A stretch of 64,000 bases of DNA from Plectrocnemia conspersa (taxonomy: Eukaryota > Arthropoda > Insecta > Trichoptera > Polycentropodidae), in assembly GCA_009617715.1 (NCBI GenBank), contig VTFK01000210.1, positions 372,001-436,000 of the forward strand, given 5' to 3'. The notes under the pieces are model-generated. The model saw only the letters and a list, made by a program, of their open reading frames with translations, was not told the origin of the DNA and did not search any database. Positions 21,990 to 32,744 of this stretch are shown one piece after another. Position 1 is the first letter of the stretch, and every line of letters begins with the position of its first letter. Both the position numbers and the translations under genes were made by a program.

Positions 21990-22185
21990 ATGATGCGATT
22001 TTCGGTGACGAATCTTCTCGAGTTGGAAAGTTCTCACGAGGATTCGTCTGCGGAGTTCGGAGACAACATGGTGATGATGAACAGGAGCCAAGATCATGGA
22101 GTGTTCGGGAGTGGAGTTGGAGTGAATCACGATCGTAATGTCGATTGTGATTTCGTTGCTAGTGAACAAGTCGTGCAAAAAAGTG
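21990..22185 (+). CDS. Prrx: Prrx-type homeobox gene, coding exon 1
   Basis: This is exon 1 of a three-exon gene (21990-22185, 25860-26263, 28585-29079) giving a 364-residue nuclear transcription factor of the paired-like class. It encodes residues 1-65 plus the first base of codon 66. The start RFSVTNLLELE (residues 3-13) matches the FSVxxLLxLE motif near the N-terminus of PRRX proteins. The exon ends at AAGTG, followed by the donor GTAAG (22186), phase 1. A tandem ATG ATG follows the uORF stop directly. PRRX proteins act in mesoderm and mesenchyme in vertebrates; the fly counterpart is the little-studied CG9876. The role here is inferred from the family. Together, the N-terminal motif, homeodomain and OAR make the assignment firm. 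Confidence 0.85.
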
Positions 22186-23360
22186 GTAAGCCTATTTTTA
22201 TATACCTAAGTGATGATGTGTTTCAATTTAACACTTATTATATTACATAAGTCAGACCAATGCGTCACACTGGTGTAACAATATTAAGTGGATTAGAAAA
22301 TAGCGAATTTTTTGTTATTCAATTTGAAACTGTTGTTGGTAATTTTAACCAATACTTCGGTTTAAAACCCAGTAACTTATTCAATGTCTGTATAACTCTG
22401 TAAAAAAATGTGAAATTTAAAAAAATAAGTTTTGTTTTTTTTATTAAAATATTTTATATATTTTATTATATATATATATATATATATTAACTACACATAT
22501 TTTATATTTCATTGACAAATTATAAATTATTCAAAGCATTAATTTAAGCCATTAATGATCTACTTTATATATTTATTACAATTTGAAATATTATTTATGA
22601 ACTGCTATTATATTGTTGTGTTTTATACAAACAGACAATTTTAAATCATCTTTTTTTTATAAAAAATTAAACAGAAGTTCTAATAAATATTACCAGTAAT
22701 TATTTATTTTTCACATATATGCATATATAAATATATAAAAAACATAAAATGTATAAATATAGTCCGCAATATATATTTTTATTTATTATGAAAATAAAGT
22801 CAGTTAATTTGTATATTGCTTTAACTGTTATTTTATAACGCTGTAATGATTTTTTAATTTTACCATTTTGAGTGCTTGCCATTTTGAAACCAAATAGCGA
22901 ATCAGACTGACTAACAAATAAAGACGGACTAACAAATAAAGCATATTTTTTCATAAAAGTTTTATAGAAATCTGATTAAAACTATTGCAGTTATTGTGTT
23001 CTCAAAAATCAGATTATCCCATATAGTATGTACATATATGGGATATACATGAATATAAATAATATACATACATATGGCATTAATACATATAAAAAAATAA
23101 ATTAATTTAAATAATACATATTTTTTGTCATATTATGATATATAGCAACAAATTTATGATATTATTTTTTTTATGGAATAATTCACATTTCCTTACTTTT
23201 TTCTTATAAAAAAATTACTACAAAAAAGTATAGCATACATTGGATGTATACATACACATACACTTGTATACATATACATAAAAAATATTAATTTAAATAA
23301 TATATATTTTTTGTCATATTATGCTATAATATATAGCTAAAATTTATAATACTATTTTTT

Positions 23361-23496
23361 CCTTATTTTCTTCTTAGAAAAGAGTACTAAAAAAATATAG
23401 CATTCATGAGATGTATGCATATGCATCTCTTTGTATATGTATACATCCAATGTATGCTATAGTTTTTTTAGTACTCTTTTCTAAGAAAAAAGTAAG
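23361..23496. repeat. Inverted-repeat element in intron 1
   Basis: Arms at about 23361-23404 and 23453-23496 are near reverse complements (TTCTTAGAAAAGAGTACTAA against TTAGTACTCTTTTCTAAGAA) around a 48-base loop containing ATGCATATGCAT. Flanking copies of part of the arm near 23205-23255 indicate a MITE that has been partly duplicated. Confidence 0.7.
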
Positions 23497-24516
23497 ATAA
23501 TGAGAAATATTCCATAAAAAAATTATAATATATTATAATTTTTTTGCTATAGGTATATAATATGACAACAAATATATTATCTAAACTTGTAACAGTGTTA
23601 TTTGTTATTGAAATGGCGCCACTTTGAAACAATATTTCAGATTAGTTATTTTTTTATTCCATCATGAGACCATATTATTATTAGTACTTGCTGCGGTACC
23701 TCACGATAGTGAAGGAACGACAGTTAGTAATTAATATTTATTTTATTAAACTGTTGTCCGTTTAATAAATATTTTGACCCAAATCAAATAAAATTACTTA
23801 CGCAATTAATTAATTAATTAAATTATAAGCCAACTTTTAAATCAATATTAAAAGATTAATTTACTTGAAATTAATTTCATAGCGTTCCAAGCAAATTTAG
23901 GTGTTTATTATATTAGTGGCAATGGTTTCTCTTATTAAATGTATTTTATTTAGTCCTGTATTTATTGGGTCAGAGTCATGTATATATTGAGTCCTTTAGA
24001 TTGAATGTTGGTATTTAATAATGTTTTTTTTTCAACAATAGATGCTTAGTTGTATTTTGGCTATATCTTTGTATTTTAAAAAAATAAGTGAAACATGCAA
24101 TAAAATTAGTCTAAAATATTTTTATATCATTCAAAAATTGAACGGCCAGTAATTTTAACATATGGTTAGTAGTCAGCAATTTTAAAACGGTCCGTATTTA
24201 ATAATATAAACACTCAGTATTTTATATACAATAGAAAATGTTTTTTTATAATAAATGATTTTACCAAATATATCGTATTTTACCAGAGTACTGAAATATA
24301 AAATGAAATGGCTCATATAAAATATTTTATACCATACAATAATTAAACGGTCAGTACAATTAATATTTGGTTTGTAGTAAAATTAGTAATTGTAAAAGGG
24401 TTAGTATTTATATTAAACGCTCAGTGCTTTATATGCAATAAGATATATTTTTTTAATTTTAAATGATGTGCTATTTTTTAAATAAATGGTTAGTTATATT
24501 TAACTTAATGTTGTTA

Positions 24517-24592
24517 TTTTAACAGAGAACTTAAATATGAAAGGCAACCAATTAGAAAAGATTTAACAGAGAACTTAAATATGAAAGGCAAC
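24517..24592 (+). repeat. 44-bp tandem duplication
   Basis: TTTAACAGAGAACTTAAATA and the following GAAAGGCAAC occur twice, 44 bp apart, with almost no change. The second copy opens a 60-codon frame that has no domain and is judged noncoding. Confidence 0.85.
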
Positions 24593-25859
24593 AATTTAAA
24601 GCAACTTTGGGTCAGAATAAAAATCAAATCTTCATCAGAGTTCAGTCAAAATTGTATTATTCAGGGTCAGAATAAATATCAAGTGATTAGAATAAAAATA
24701 GCATGCGGTCAGATTAAAAAATATAAAATACGATCAGATTTAAAATATAGGATGATCATGTAAATAAAAAAATATTATGACATTTATAAATATAAATCGG
24801 CAATAAAACATTTATTTCATAAATATTTTATAAAATATCTTACTCGCACCGAAACTATTGGACAGATTAGTAGCAAGAAAGCGTTAGTCAGAATAATGAA
24901 CACCCCATAAATAACAATCAATGAATCTATTTAATTGTACGTAGACCGCGAGGTATTTAGAGCGACGAACGAAGCGAGAATAGCGACAGAGCGACAGCAG
25001 AGAGCACGCTCATTTTATTTAAAACTTTCTGACTATTTATATTACATTCACATATATATTTTTTTTATTCACTGTTATTTGAAAAACTGACGATTTTAAT
25101 TACATTAAAATACAATGTATTCTTTTTTAGTATGCAAATATTTTAAACAAAATTCCCATAAGAGATTAATATCTTTTATAAGCAAATGCAGTTCTAATAC
25201 TTATACCATATCGTATTTTAAAATTACTCTTTAATTTAATTACTTTAGTCAGTAAGAAATTGTAAGCGTTATCATGTTTTTACTCTTACATTTTTTGATT
25301 TTTATTGTGAGTAAATATAAACTAGATCAATTTTCTTCAACTAAAATTTTTGCAGTTGCTTTTATTTTTATTGCTGTTTATTTTTAATTATTAAAAGTAG
25401 TTAAATACATATAATATTGGACTGCGTTTTATTTAAATATATTTTGTAGTAAACATAATATTTTATTAATGAGGCATGCGTTTACACGCAATTAAGGAAA
25501 TTGGTGCGAGGAAATAGTTAATATCATTTGTCATTTTTTGTCAGTGTCTCACTCGTCCAAGATTACACTGAAAACGCCGCGAGCTTTCGCGGAACTCTAC
25601 ACACGTGTCTCGTGTGAAACAAAGAGCAAGAGAGCAAGCGCTCCGGCTTGATTAATGGCTTTTTAAATTGTGCTGATGATGCTCCACTTGGTGCGGAGAC
25701 ACTAGCTACTTTTTCACAGACACTTTTTCTTTCTGACGATTTCTTGCTTGCAGCATAAAAAACGCGAGCTATTTTTAAACCCCATTGCCACCGGCTTAAT
25801 TATTACATCTGAGAGACGTCAACCAGAAATCACGGAATTGAGAAAAAATCTTGTTACAG

Positions 25860-26263
25860 GCGACGCATTTGCGGCTACCGACGTCACCAGATATCATCAC
25901 CCTCCCTCCAAGACTTCCAAGACTAAGAAAATGCTTAAAAACGATACATACAACTCGATAGAAAGCCCTCAGATTGTCAATCAATATGTGGAAGACAAGA
26001 GCGGAACTGTCCTTAAAGGCGACCTTTATAGATACTCGGAAGATAATAAGAGCTTTATAGAAGAAGACTTGGATCCGCATTGTTGTAGTTTTGAAGAATC
26101 TGGAGATAAAGGTGGTAAAAAGAAGCCGAGGAGGAACAGAACCACGTTTACCAGCCAGCAGCTCACGGCGTTAGAGAAAGTGTTCGAAAAGACGCACTAT
26201 CCAGACGCTTTCGTCAGAGAAGATCTGGCTACGAAGGTGTGCCTCAGCGAAGCGAGAGTTCAG
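25860..26263 (+). CDS. Prrx: Prrx-type homeobox gene, coding exon 2
   Basis: The acceptor TCTTGTTACAG ends at 25859 and restores frame after the phase-1 donor of exon 1 (Ser65-Gly66-Asp67). The exon encodes residues 66-200: a polar linker, the acidic stretch EEDLDP, a basic lead-in KKKPRR and homeodomain positions 1-46. Visible core features are [29 protein letters not shown] and LSEARVQ, closest to the PRRX group ([12 protein letters not shown]) rather than Alx, Shox or Arx. The exon ends exactly at VQ (position 46), followed by GTGAGA, the classical 46/47 intron site of paired-class homeoboxes. Extending the frame upstream to 25748 would start from TTG and read through the acceptor, so I do not include it. 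Confidence 0.93.
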
Positions 26264-28584
26264 GTGAGATTTCCTTTGTAATTATGCGTGGGATCGCGGG
26301 TTGGGCGCATCTGGTTTCGAAATGCACACGTGGTGCGAATTTTCCACTTCCATAAGCGCGTGGCCAATTGGAAGTAATGAGGATATGAGATATGGCTCAG
26401 TTTGGACTTAGTACAAAGGCAGCACTGTCATCGAGATGCTGCGGATACGCGAGAACACGTCAGCATGTCCCAATTGCAAACAGCTTGCGTTTTTCTGAAC
26501 TCATCTTTTAGGACTTCTATTAATCTCAAAAGTGAAATACAGTTTGGTTTCAATTATAATATCACAGAATCGAGAGGAACTTTTATTATTATAAGATGAA
26601 ATATCGGTGCTCGCTGATGTTCGCACAGCATTATTTTATAGATCTGTTTATGACTGTTCGCATAATACGCCTCATAATCTTGCGGTAGATAAGTTTTTTG
26701 AATTTAATTAAATTTAATATTATTTACTTTTATTTTATATTTTTTTGTTCACATTCAAATTACACATACACAACACATTTTGTTATTCTTAATCCACATC
26801 CTTCTTTGTATGTATGTAAGTGTATGTACATTCACTCTATTACCTTAGTTTTGGGCTATATATTATTATTAATTTGGATTTATAAAATATAAATAGTAAT
26901 TCTAAATTATTTTTAATTAAAAAAGTATAGTGGTCCGTAGCGTCTCGAAGATCCTCAGAGTTCTGATTGGTGTGGCAGCGAAAGTATAGCAAAAGTTGAT
27001 GTGTGTGTCAGAATGTGTGCGTCCATGACCATATGTTGTTCGCGGGTGGAAAGTGTCTGCCGGTGTCTGCCCTCTCCTCATTGGATATCAGCCTTAAGTA
27101 TTCAAAGCTTGCTGACCAATCACAATCATGCAGTGAATGAAACAATGAAATATGTTTACACCTTTAGAAAATGATGGACATCTTCTAGGTCGATCTATGC
27201 AACGGGAATATTGTGAACTTACGGTGCTTTTTGTCTTCTGATGATATATTGTTTCTCGTGACCGTTTCGCAACAGAGAAATATTCTGTCAATGCACCGGA
27301 AAATCCTTGCGTGTCATTTATGTGAACCTTTTTTCTAGCTGTAACGAAGGCCTTTTTTGTTGTCATATCCTATACACTATATTGTCTAGTTTCTCTTAAT
27401 TGTTGATGAATGATCATTTTTGGTAACAGTCATTAACGCGAGTTTCAATAAAAAGATCCCCCACACTGTTAATACTTACCTGTATTCCTACTGGTATTCA
27501 TTATATCTGATTGACTTACTTGGTTGGAACAGATTTACCCCGTTGTAACGCATTGGGCTTACGCATGGCAAGTTACAACGGAAGATATGATAAAAAAATC
27601 AAAATTAAAATAATAATAAAAATAATTTAGGGTTGAATTCTAAACCTTATTATAATTTATATGTAATATATTGTAACCAGAAGTGTGTTATTCAACTTTT
27701 CGATGGTTAAATAATAAATATTTACAACATACACGCTCATTTACATTTCGTTCATTTACATTCAACGTAAATAAACGAAATCCCAACATCTCAACATAAA
27801 AAAATATTCCTCATCTACCGCTTTTAACAAATAGGCGTCGCGAAATGGTGATTCTTGTATTTTACATTTAAAATGTTAAGGAAATTTATATTCCTTGTTA
27901 GAATTAAACTCTTAATTAACAAACTTTGACACGATAATTTTGTTATAGTTAAATGTTCAAGTGGTAGAGTAGATACCTGCTTTAAAAAGTAAATATTTAC
28001 GACAACAGCTGAGCGTAACATCTCAGTACAACTTTTACAAAAGCTTTTTGCCCCCGTCTCCCGCTTTTAACAGATAAAAATCGCGCTAATAAAAGTCTCG
28101 TCTGCCACATACAAAATGTCACGTATTCACGAAATACCTTATTTTTCAGCAGAGATGCAATTATTTGATTTATATATATGTAAAGATATCGCTGATATTT
28201 AATTTGTGTTATTCACAAATAGTTACATGTGTTGAATGTTATTTGAATGATCGACGGACGAAGCACCGCCGACTGTCGCGCTCCCGTTGTGGTCCACCAA
28301 AGAACCAATCTTGCCTTCGTCGCCATCACGTCAGTGTTGCTGAGGCGCTGCCTAGCTTGTGGTTAAATGAATCGATCTTCCACAGTTCTAAAGCCTAAAA
28401 TTAAGCAATCTATGGATTCAAAATATACTACGTATCATAATATATTATTAACAACCACAAATATGTATGATAAAAACAAAAGTTAAAATAAAACTATGAA
28501 TCGTAAAAAATTGACGTTATCTTTTTATACAATTTAAAGTATAATGTAATTTTACATATAAAACAATGTATTCTTGTTTTTTAG
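26264..28584 (+). other. Intron 2 of the homeobox gene
   Basis: A 2.3-kb intron interrupting the homeodomain. A unique GC-richer patch with paired ATTGG (about 26970) and CCAAT (about 27116) words lies at 26920-27130; another lies at 28245-28365. Family D repeat copies occupy about 27700-27870 and 27955-28100. No additional exon is needed to complete the protein. It ends in TTCTTGTTTTTTAG at 28584. Confidence 0.75.
27955..28100 (+). repeat. Interspersed repeat family D
   Basis: The block GTAGATACCTGC, AAATATTTACGACAACAGCT, TACAACTTTTAC and CCGCTTTTAACAGATAAA is repeated in diverged form at 57420-57570 and partly at 27700-27850. Its opening words GTGGTAGAGTAGATACCTGC vaguely resemble a tRNA A-box region, so a tRNA-derived SINE is possible, though not shown. 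Confidence 0.5.
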
Positions 28585-29079
28585 GTCTGGTTTCAAAACC
28601 GTCGTGCCAAATTCCGTAGAAATGAGCGTTCTGCTATGTCCAATCAAAGAACATCGACTGCCATAGCAGTCCAATCGCCAACGCCAGTCCAGATCCAACT
28701 GACCCCAACGGAAAGACCGATTCCAGCCAGGAGATCGCAAGACTTCAGCCAGATGAAGAACCCTCCTTGGATCAACTCCACTCCAACTGGACCAACCGAT
28801 CTACTGAACCTAAACTTGAATCACGGCTTTTACTCCAACGACTATGCTTCTCTGGTGATGCAACACCAAGGATTTGGAAATCCACACGGAAGTCAACACA
28901 ACGCGATGCATCAAGACTTAAACCGATATTCTTCTGGAAATCCATTGCAGAATCCTCCCTCTTGCGTGTTCGTGAATGCCTATTGTCCACCGCCTGTTTC
29001 TGCACATCAACCTTATAACAGTGTTGCAAATTGGAGGCTCAGGGCTCATGAGTTTGGTCTCAACAGTATGCAGTTATGA
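28585..29079 (+). CDS. Prrx: Prrx-type homeobox gene, coding exon 3
   Basis: The exon begins with GTC TGG (homeodomain V47, W48), giving VWFQNRRAKFRRNERS. It carries the invariant W48, F49, N51 and R53, with glutamine at position 50, the paired-like DNA-binding class. Homeodomain residues are 155-214 of the spliced protein. A Pro/Asn/Gln-rich tail follows, with SPTPVQIQLTPTERPIPARR and short aromatic patches, and the protein ends NSVANWRLRAHEFGLNSMQL (345-364), a recognisable OAR motif as in PRRX, Alx and Otp proteins. TGA is at 29077-29079. The protein is longer than vertebrate PRRX1/2, mainly in the linkers. The gene is complete and shows no lesion. Confidence 0.93.
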   Translation, partial: VWFQNRRAKFRRNERSAMSNQRTSTAIAVQSPTPVQIQLTPTERPIPARRSQDFSQMKNPPWINSTPTGPTDLLNLNLNHGFYSNDYASLVMQHQGFGNPHGSQHNAMHQDLNRYSSGNPLQNPPSCVFVNAYCPPPVSAHQPYNSVANWRLRAHEFGLNSMQL

Positions 29080-29330
29080 TTTGACCATTTTGTGCCATTG
29101 ATGTGTTAAGTGATGCTATATAGAATAATGTTCCTTTGAAGACATAATATAGGTTTAGCTGTAATTTAGGTAAATTAAATTAGGTTTGGTATAAAATTAT
29201 TGAACTACTCAAATTGTGTGAATTTAATGATTCATTAATGTGCCTTAAAATTATTATAAATTATATACCAAAGTTTTGTGCCAAATTTTATAATTCACGT
29301 ATTTTTCTAGTCTAGTTATATTATCGTATT

Positions 29331-29336
29331 AATAAA
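29331..29336 (+). terminator. Polyadenylation signal of the homeobox gene
   Basis: AATAAA lies about 250 bp after the stop codon, followed by a TGTGCCTCTTGG and T-rich downstream element, in an AT-rich 3' UTR. Confidence 0.65.
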
Positions 29337-29359
29337 TATTTTGAAGCATATTGTGCCTC

Positions 29360-30599
29360 TTGGATTTTTTTTATTATTGTAGCAGTTACTAACATTATAT
29401 AAATACAAATTAAGTAGTCTTTACCTACTTCAAGAATTGATATAATAACAACCAAATGTCTATTTTTTGGGAACCTTGTATAAATGATTAAATATAACTA
29501 TAACTACATTATTTAGGTACTCTGTATAAGGCTTTCAAATATCGAAGGGAAAAGTCACAGATATTATTATTTCTAGAAAATGTTTTACCATGACATTTAT
29601 TAATGCTGAATAGTAAGAGACTTATCTAAAGATGAAGAATAAATAAACGTCTGTGTCTGATTTCCGAAAAATATTACTTCACCCCGAGCAATTGTATGTT
29701 ATTACCGATATAATTAGCTATTATTGTTGTAGGGGTTTCAAACACTTGCGCAGTTTGTTATAATTTAGAGGTCATTCTTACAACGTAAGTAAGGCTATAC
29801 ATGGTATTTCACATAAAGAAAGAGAGATTTCCTGACCAAACAAATGTTGTCAAAACACAATTAAAAAAACGTAATTTTCTTTAAAACTCATTTAGCACAT
29901 TTTTGCATATTTTATTTATTCAAATCTATTTGAATCAATAATTAATTTTAGCATTTAAAAATACGTGTCTTTAGTAAAAGTTAAGCTTATGGATATTGCA
30001 ATTGTTTTAACACTATTCTTATTAAACACAATTATTTCAAAAATGTATTCTGAATTTGCGTAGTTACGTAGTTCCGTGGTCCTTACGGAGCAAAGATTTT
30101 TTTCTGCAAAAAATAATACAAAAGTCGTTATATTGTCAACACGCTCCCCGGAGTCTATTTACCTTTTCGGTGACGAAGAATGACTGTGATTTGAGTGACA
30201 CGCCGCGCCGGTGGCAATGCCGCTGGGGTGAGTGTTCCTTTATCGCCCCCCTTCTTGGGACTCGGGACACCTGCCCTGGCCGTCTGCCTCTCAAGATGTT
30301 TTTGGCACGCACGAGATGCCGCGTGCCAACCGATACTCAAAAGATAAATCCAATACTGAGCACACATTCATTCGTGAATAGCCAATATTATTCGACGCTA
30401 TGCAGAAGGATGCCCAAGTAAAAAAAGTGATGTCAAAGTTTCGACGAACCCAGTGCACAACTATGCATCTATAGGTATCTAAGAAAACACACATTACCAG
30501 ATTAGACTTGGGTTTCTGTTAAGCATATTGAGAAATTGTAACATAAAAAGGACGTCATTTAGGTGGAGGGGCGGGCTTGGGCATTTGCCCAGCTTTGAA
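29360..30599. other. Intergenic DNA
   Basis: AT-rich to about 30050, then a unique GC-richer island at 30050-30420 with small overlapping frames on both strands and no domain. No gene is supported. The island is a candidate regulatory element 3' of the homeobox gene. Confidence 0.35.
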
Positions 30600-31240
30600 T
30601 TTGGTCAGAAAAGTGCATATAATTTAATGAAATACTATGAATCCTAATGAAATAAAATATTACAAAAAAGATGAACACTAAGTGGCTAACTTTTGCCCTT
30701 CCTTAAAAAATCAGAAATGACGTCCTTGATTTTAAGCTAGAAATTAATGGGTTATCACGCGAAGAAAATCTAAAAAAACAGTTTCAAAGCTATCCCGAAA
30801 TATTTGTTAAAATATGTAATTTCAGTGAAATTATATCATATATATTTTTAACAGTAAAAACATAATTTATCTGGCAGGTGCTTTCATTATTTATCATTAT
30901 GTATTTTTCAGTGAAGTTATATTTTCACTGGTGAAGTCCAAATACATTTTTACCAGTAGATACATATTATATTTATTAACGAAAATATAATTTATCTGAC
31001 TATGCACTAGAGAAATTATATGCTGCATAAAAATGTTTATAAAACTCAATTTGACAGTTGCGAAACATCCATTTGCTGTTCAAACCCAAATCTAACCTAA
31101 TTAAAGTTGTAAGACTAATTATAATTTTAGAACTTTCATTAGTGCAAATCTAAAATACAAACTAAGCCAACTTATCTCTCAGGGGAAAATAAGCGGAATA
31201 AGAAATACAGACAAACGTCACATCTCGCATATTGCTCCTA
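30600..31240 (+). repeat. Head segment plus family B, long copy
   Basis: It starts with GAAATACTATGAATCCTAAT, continues through TTGCCCTTCC and TTTTAAGCTAGAAATTAATG into family B (TTTCAGTGAAATTATATC, TTTGCTGTTCAAACCCAAAT), and ends at CACATCTCGCATATTGCTCC. It shows that the head segment and family B belong to one unit of at least 640 bp. No family A part is attached here. Confidence 0.65.
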
Positions 31241-32108
31241 CTATATTTAAATTATAATCAGTCAGAGAAATCCTACCGCATTCTCTAATTACATACAAAG
31301 GAATATTCAATTTACAAATATGTAACACGAGTCACTCTACCGTACACAAATTAAAGTGAAAATTGATAACGTCCGTCGCCCCATCGCACATCGACAACAT
31401 TCCAGGTGTTTAGCATATAAAAATTCCCGCATAGTAATTGTTTGTTGCCTAGAGTCATATTTTGTTTATTGCAATTGAATGGGCCGGCTAATGAAGTTCC
31501 AGTGAACGGTGACGGTTGACCCGTGCATGCGGGTCACTTGTCACAGTGTGCGGGTAAATGTCACGCGCCGCCGACCCTTGGCCGAATTGCGACACCTGAG
31601 GCAATTGCGGCCCTTAGCCCTATCTCCGCCGTGATTGCGCGGAGATAACGTCCCATTCGCAAAAACTGGACTGTAAATTGGCAACCTCACGCGCACGCAA
31701 AGTGATAAGTCGAATTTGAAATTCATACTCGGCACGAAGGTGTTGTTATTTTAGGTAAGATATTTTTATATTAAATAAAACGTTTGGGCTGATAGTTGCT
31801 GTCTATACTGTCGCATCTGCCATGCGGGCATTCGATTATTTCGTTTGTGGTGTTGTTATTGTGAATCGTACTAAATAATAATGGTAGATGATAGTAAAGG
31901 TGGGTGGGTTTGATGTAAATATGTCAACAATAGCACTGTTAATCTCATTTATTTTCATTCATTTTATAATTATATTTATCTTAATATAATAAAATTACTA
32001 ATAAGTGAATTATGCTTTATATTGAATTATGCTTAACGCTGACAAATACAAATGTATATGTATAATTCTTTTTATAACGTTAGGGTTCGTTAAAAGGAAG
32101 CATTGTGA
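31241..32108. other. Intergenic DNA with GC-rich island
   Basis: A unique GC-richer island at about 31370-31740 includes CGGGTCACTTGTCACAGTG. The 13-mer ACATCGACAACAT at 31388-31400 recurs at 36520-36532. No gene is supported; the rest is AT-rich. Confidence 0.35.
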
Positions 32109-32744
32109 CTAGGGATTCCCGGGATCCCGAACGATTTTCAATACCCGATGAGTCCCGGGATTATAAAACATAATCCCGAATTTTTCGGATTAGTTGATTT
32201 ATCAAGCACAATCGAATTATTATTGACAACATCGTTATATTTGGTGTACAAACTTGCGCGAGTTGCACGTGTCATCTGTGAATCTTTGAGGCTGTGAGTC
32301 TGAACGTGCTTTTTTAGCATCAGGCTGCTTAGGAACCAAAATCAGATCAAGGCTAAATGATAAAACACTTGATGCTTTGATGTTACTTCGTGAGTTTTAT
32401 TCAAAATAATGTTTTCAATTAATTGTGTCTATGAATGTACATACTATGTACATACATTGTCAAAAGTTCATTTTTTTCTTCTCAAATAAATATATAAGAC
32501 TTCCTTTTTTATTTTTATTATATTATTTTCTATTTTAAGTCCAAGACTAAAATTATACGTACTTTGTACATTGTACGTTATAAAAAACAGATGTAAAAAT
32601 ATATTGTATTATTCATTTTAAATTATTTTTATCGATAAAATAACATGAAAATTATCCCGGGACTGGTCCCGGGATCCCGGGATCGACTAATTGCAATACC
32701 GAAATCCCGGGATCAAAATTTTGGCCCGGGATTGGAATCCCTAG
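32109..32744. mobile_element. hAT-like nonautonomous element with CCCGGGAT ends
   Basis: CTAGGGATTCC at 32109-32119 is repeated inverted as GGAATCCCTAG at 32734-32744. Both ends are dense in the palindromic words CCCGGGATCCCGGGA, set in an otherwise AT-rich region. The TAGGG ends recall hAT elements, but I cannot see an 8-bp target duplication. On the minus strand near 32320-32210 a short open stretch (QPDAKKARSDSQPQ in one frame) might be a transposase relic; this is weak. Confidence 0.65.

Larger units (their letters stand above)
22186..25859 (+). other. Intron 1 of the homeobox gene
   Basis: A 3.7-kb, very AT-rich intron with an inverted-repeat element at 23361-23496, an approximate repeat of a TTTTTTGTCATATTATG block (about 23125 and 23310, inverted near 23565), a TTAATTAA run near 23805, and a 44-bp tandem duplication at 24517-24592. 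A purine-rich patch at 24945-25015 (AGCGACGAACGAAGCGAG) and a GC-richer patch at 25545-25750 are unique. A second acceptor-like site ends at 25753, but its use would bring in TAA at once after the phase-1 donor, so the acceptor at 25859 is preferred. Confidence 0.7.

Noticed and set aside
22186..22250. Continuation of homeobox exon 1 to the stop at 22250
   Set aside because: A consensus GTAAG donor at 22186 follows in the right phase, and the tail is AT-rich without similarity to PRRX proteins.
25748..25859. N-terminal extension of homeobox exon 2
   Set aside because: It begins at TTG and crosses the acceptor-like sites; joining at 25753 in phase 1 gives an immediate TAA, whereas 25859 restores the frame with exon 1.
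27955..28000. tRNA-like start of repeat family D
   Set aside because: Only an A-box-like word is visible; no B-box or cloverleaf could be formed by eye.
32138..32320. 60-codon minus-strand frame in the hAT-like element
   Set aside because: Too short, and the zinc-finger or dimerisation motifs of hAT transposases are not visible; kept only as a weak hint.
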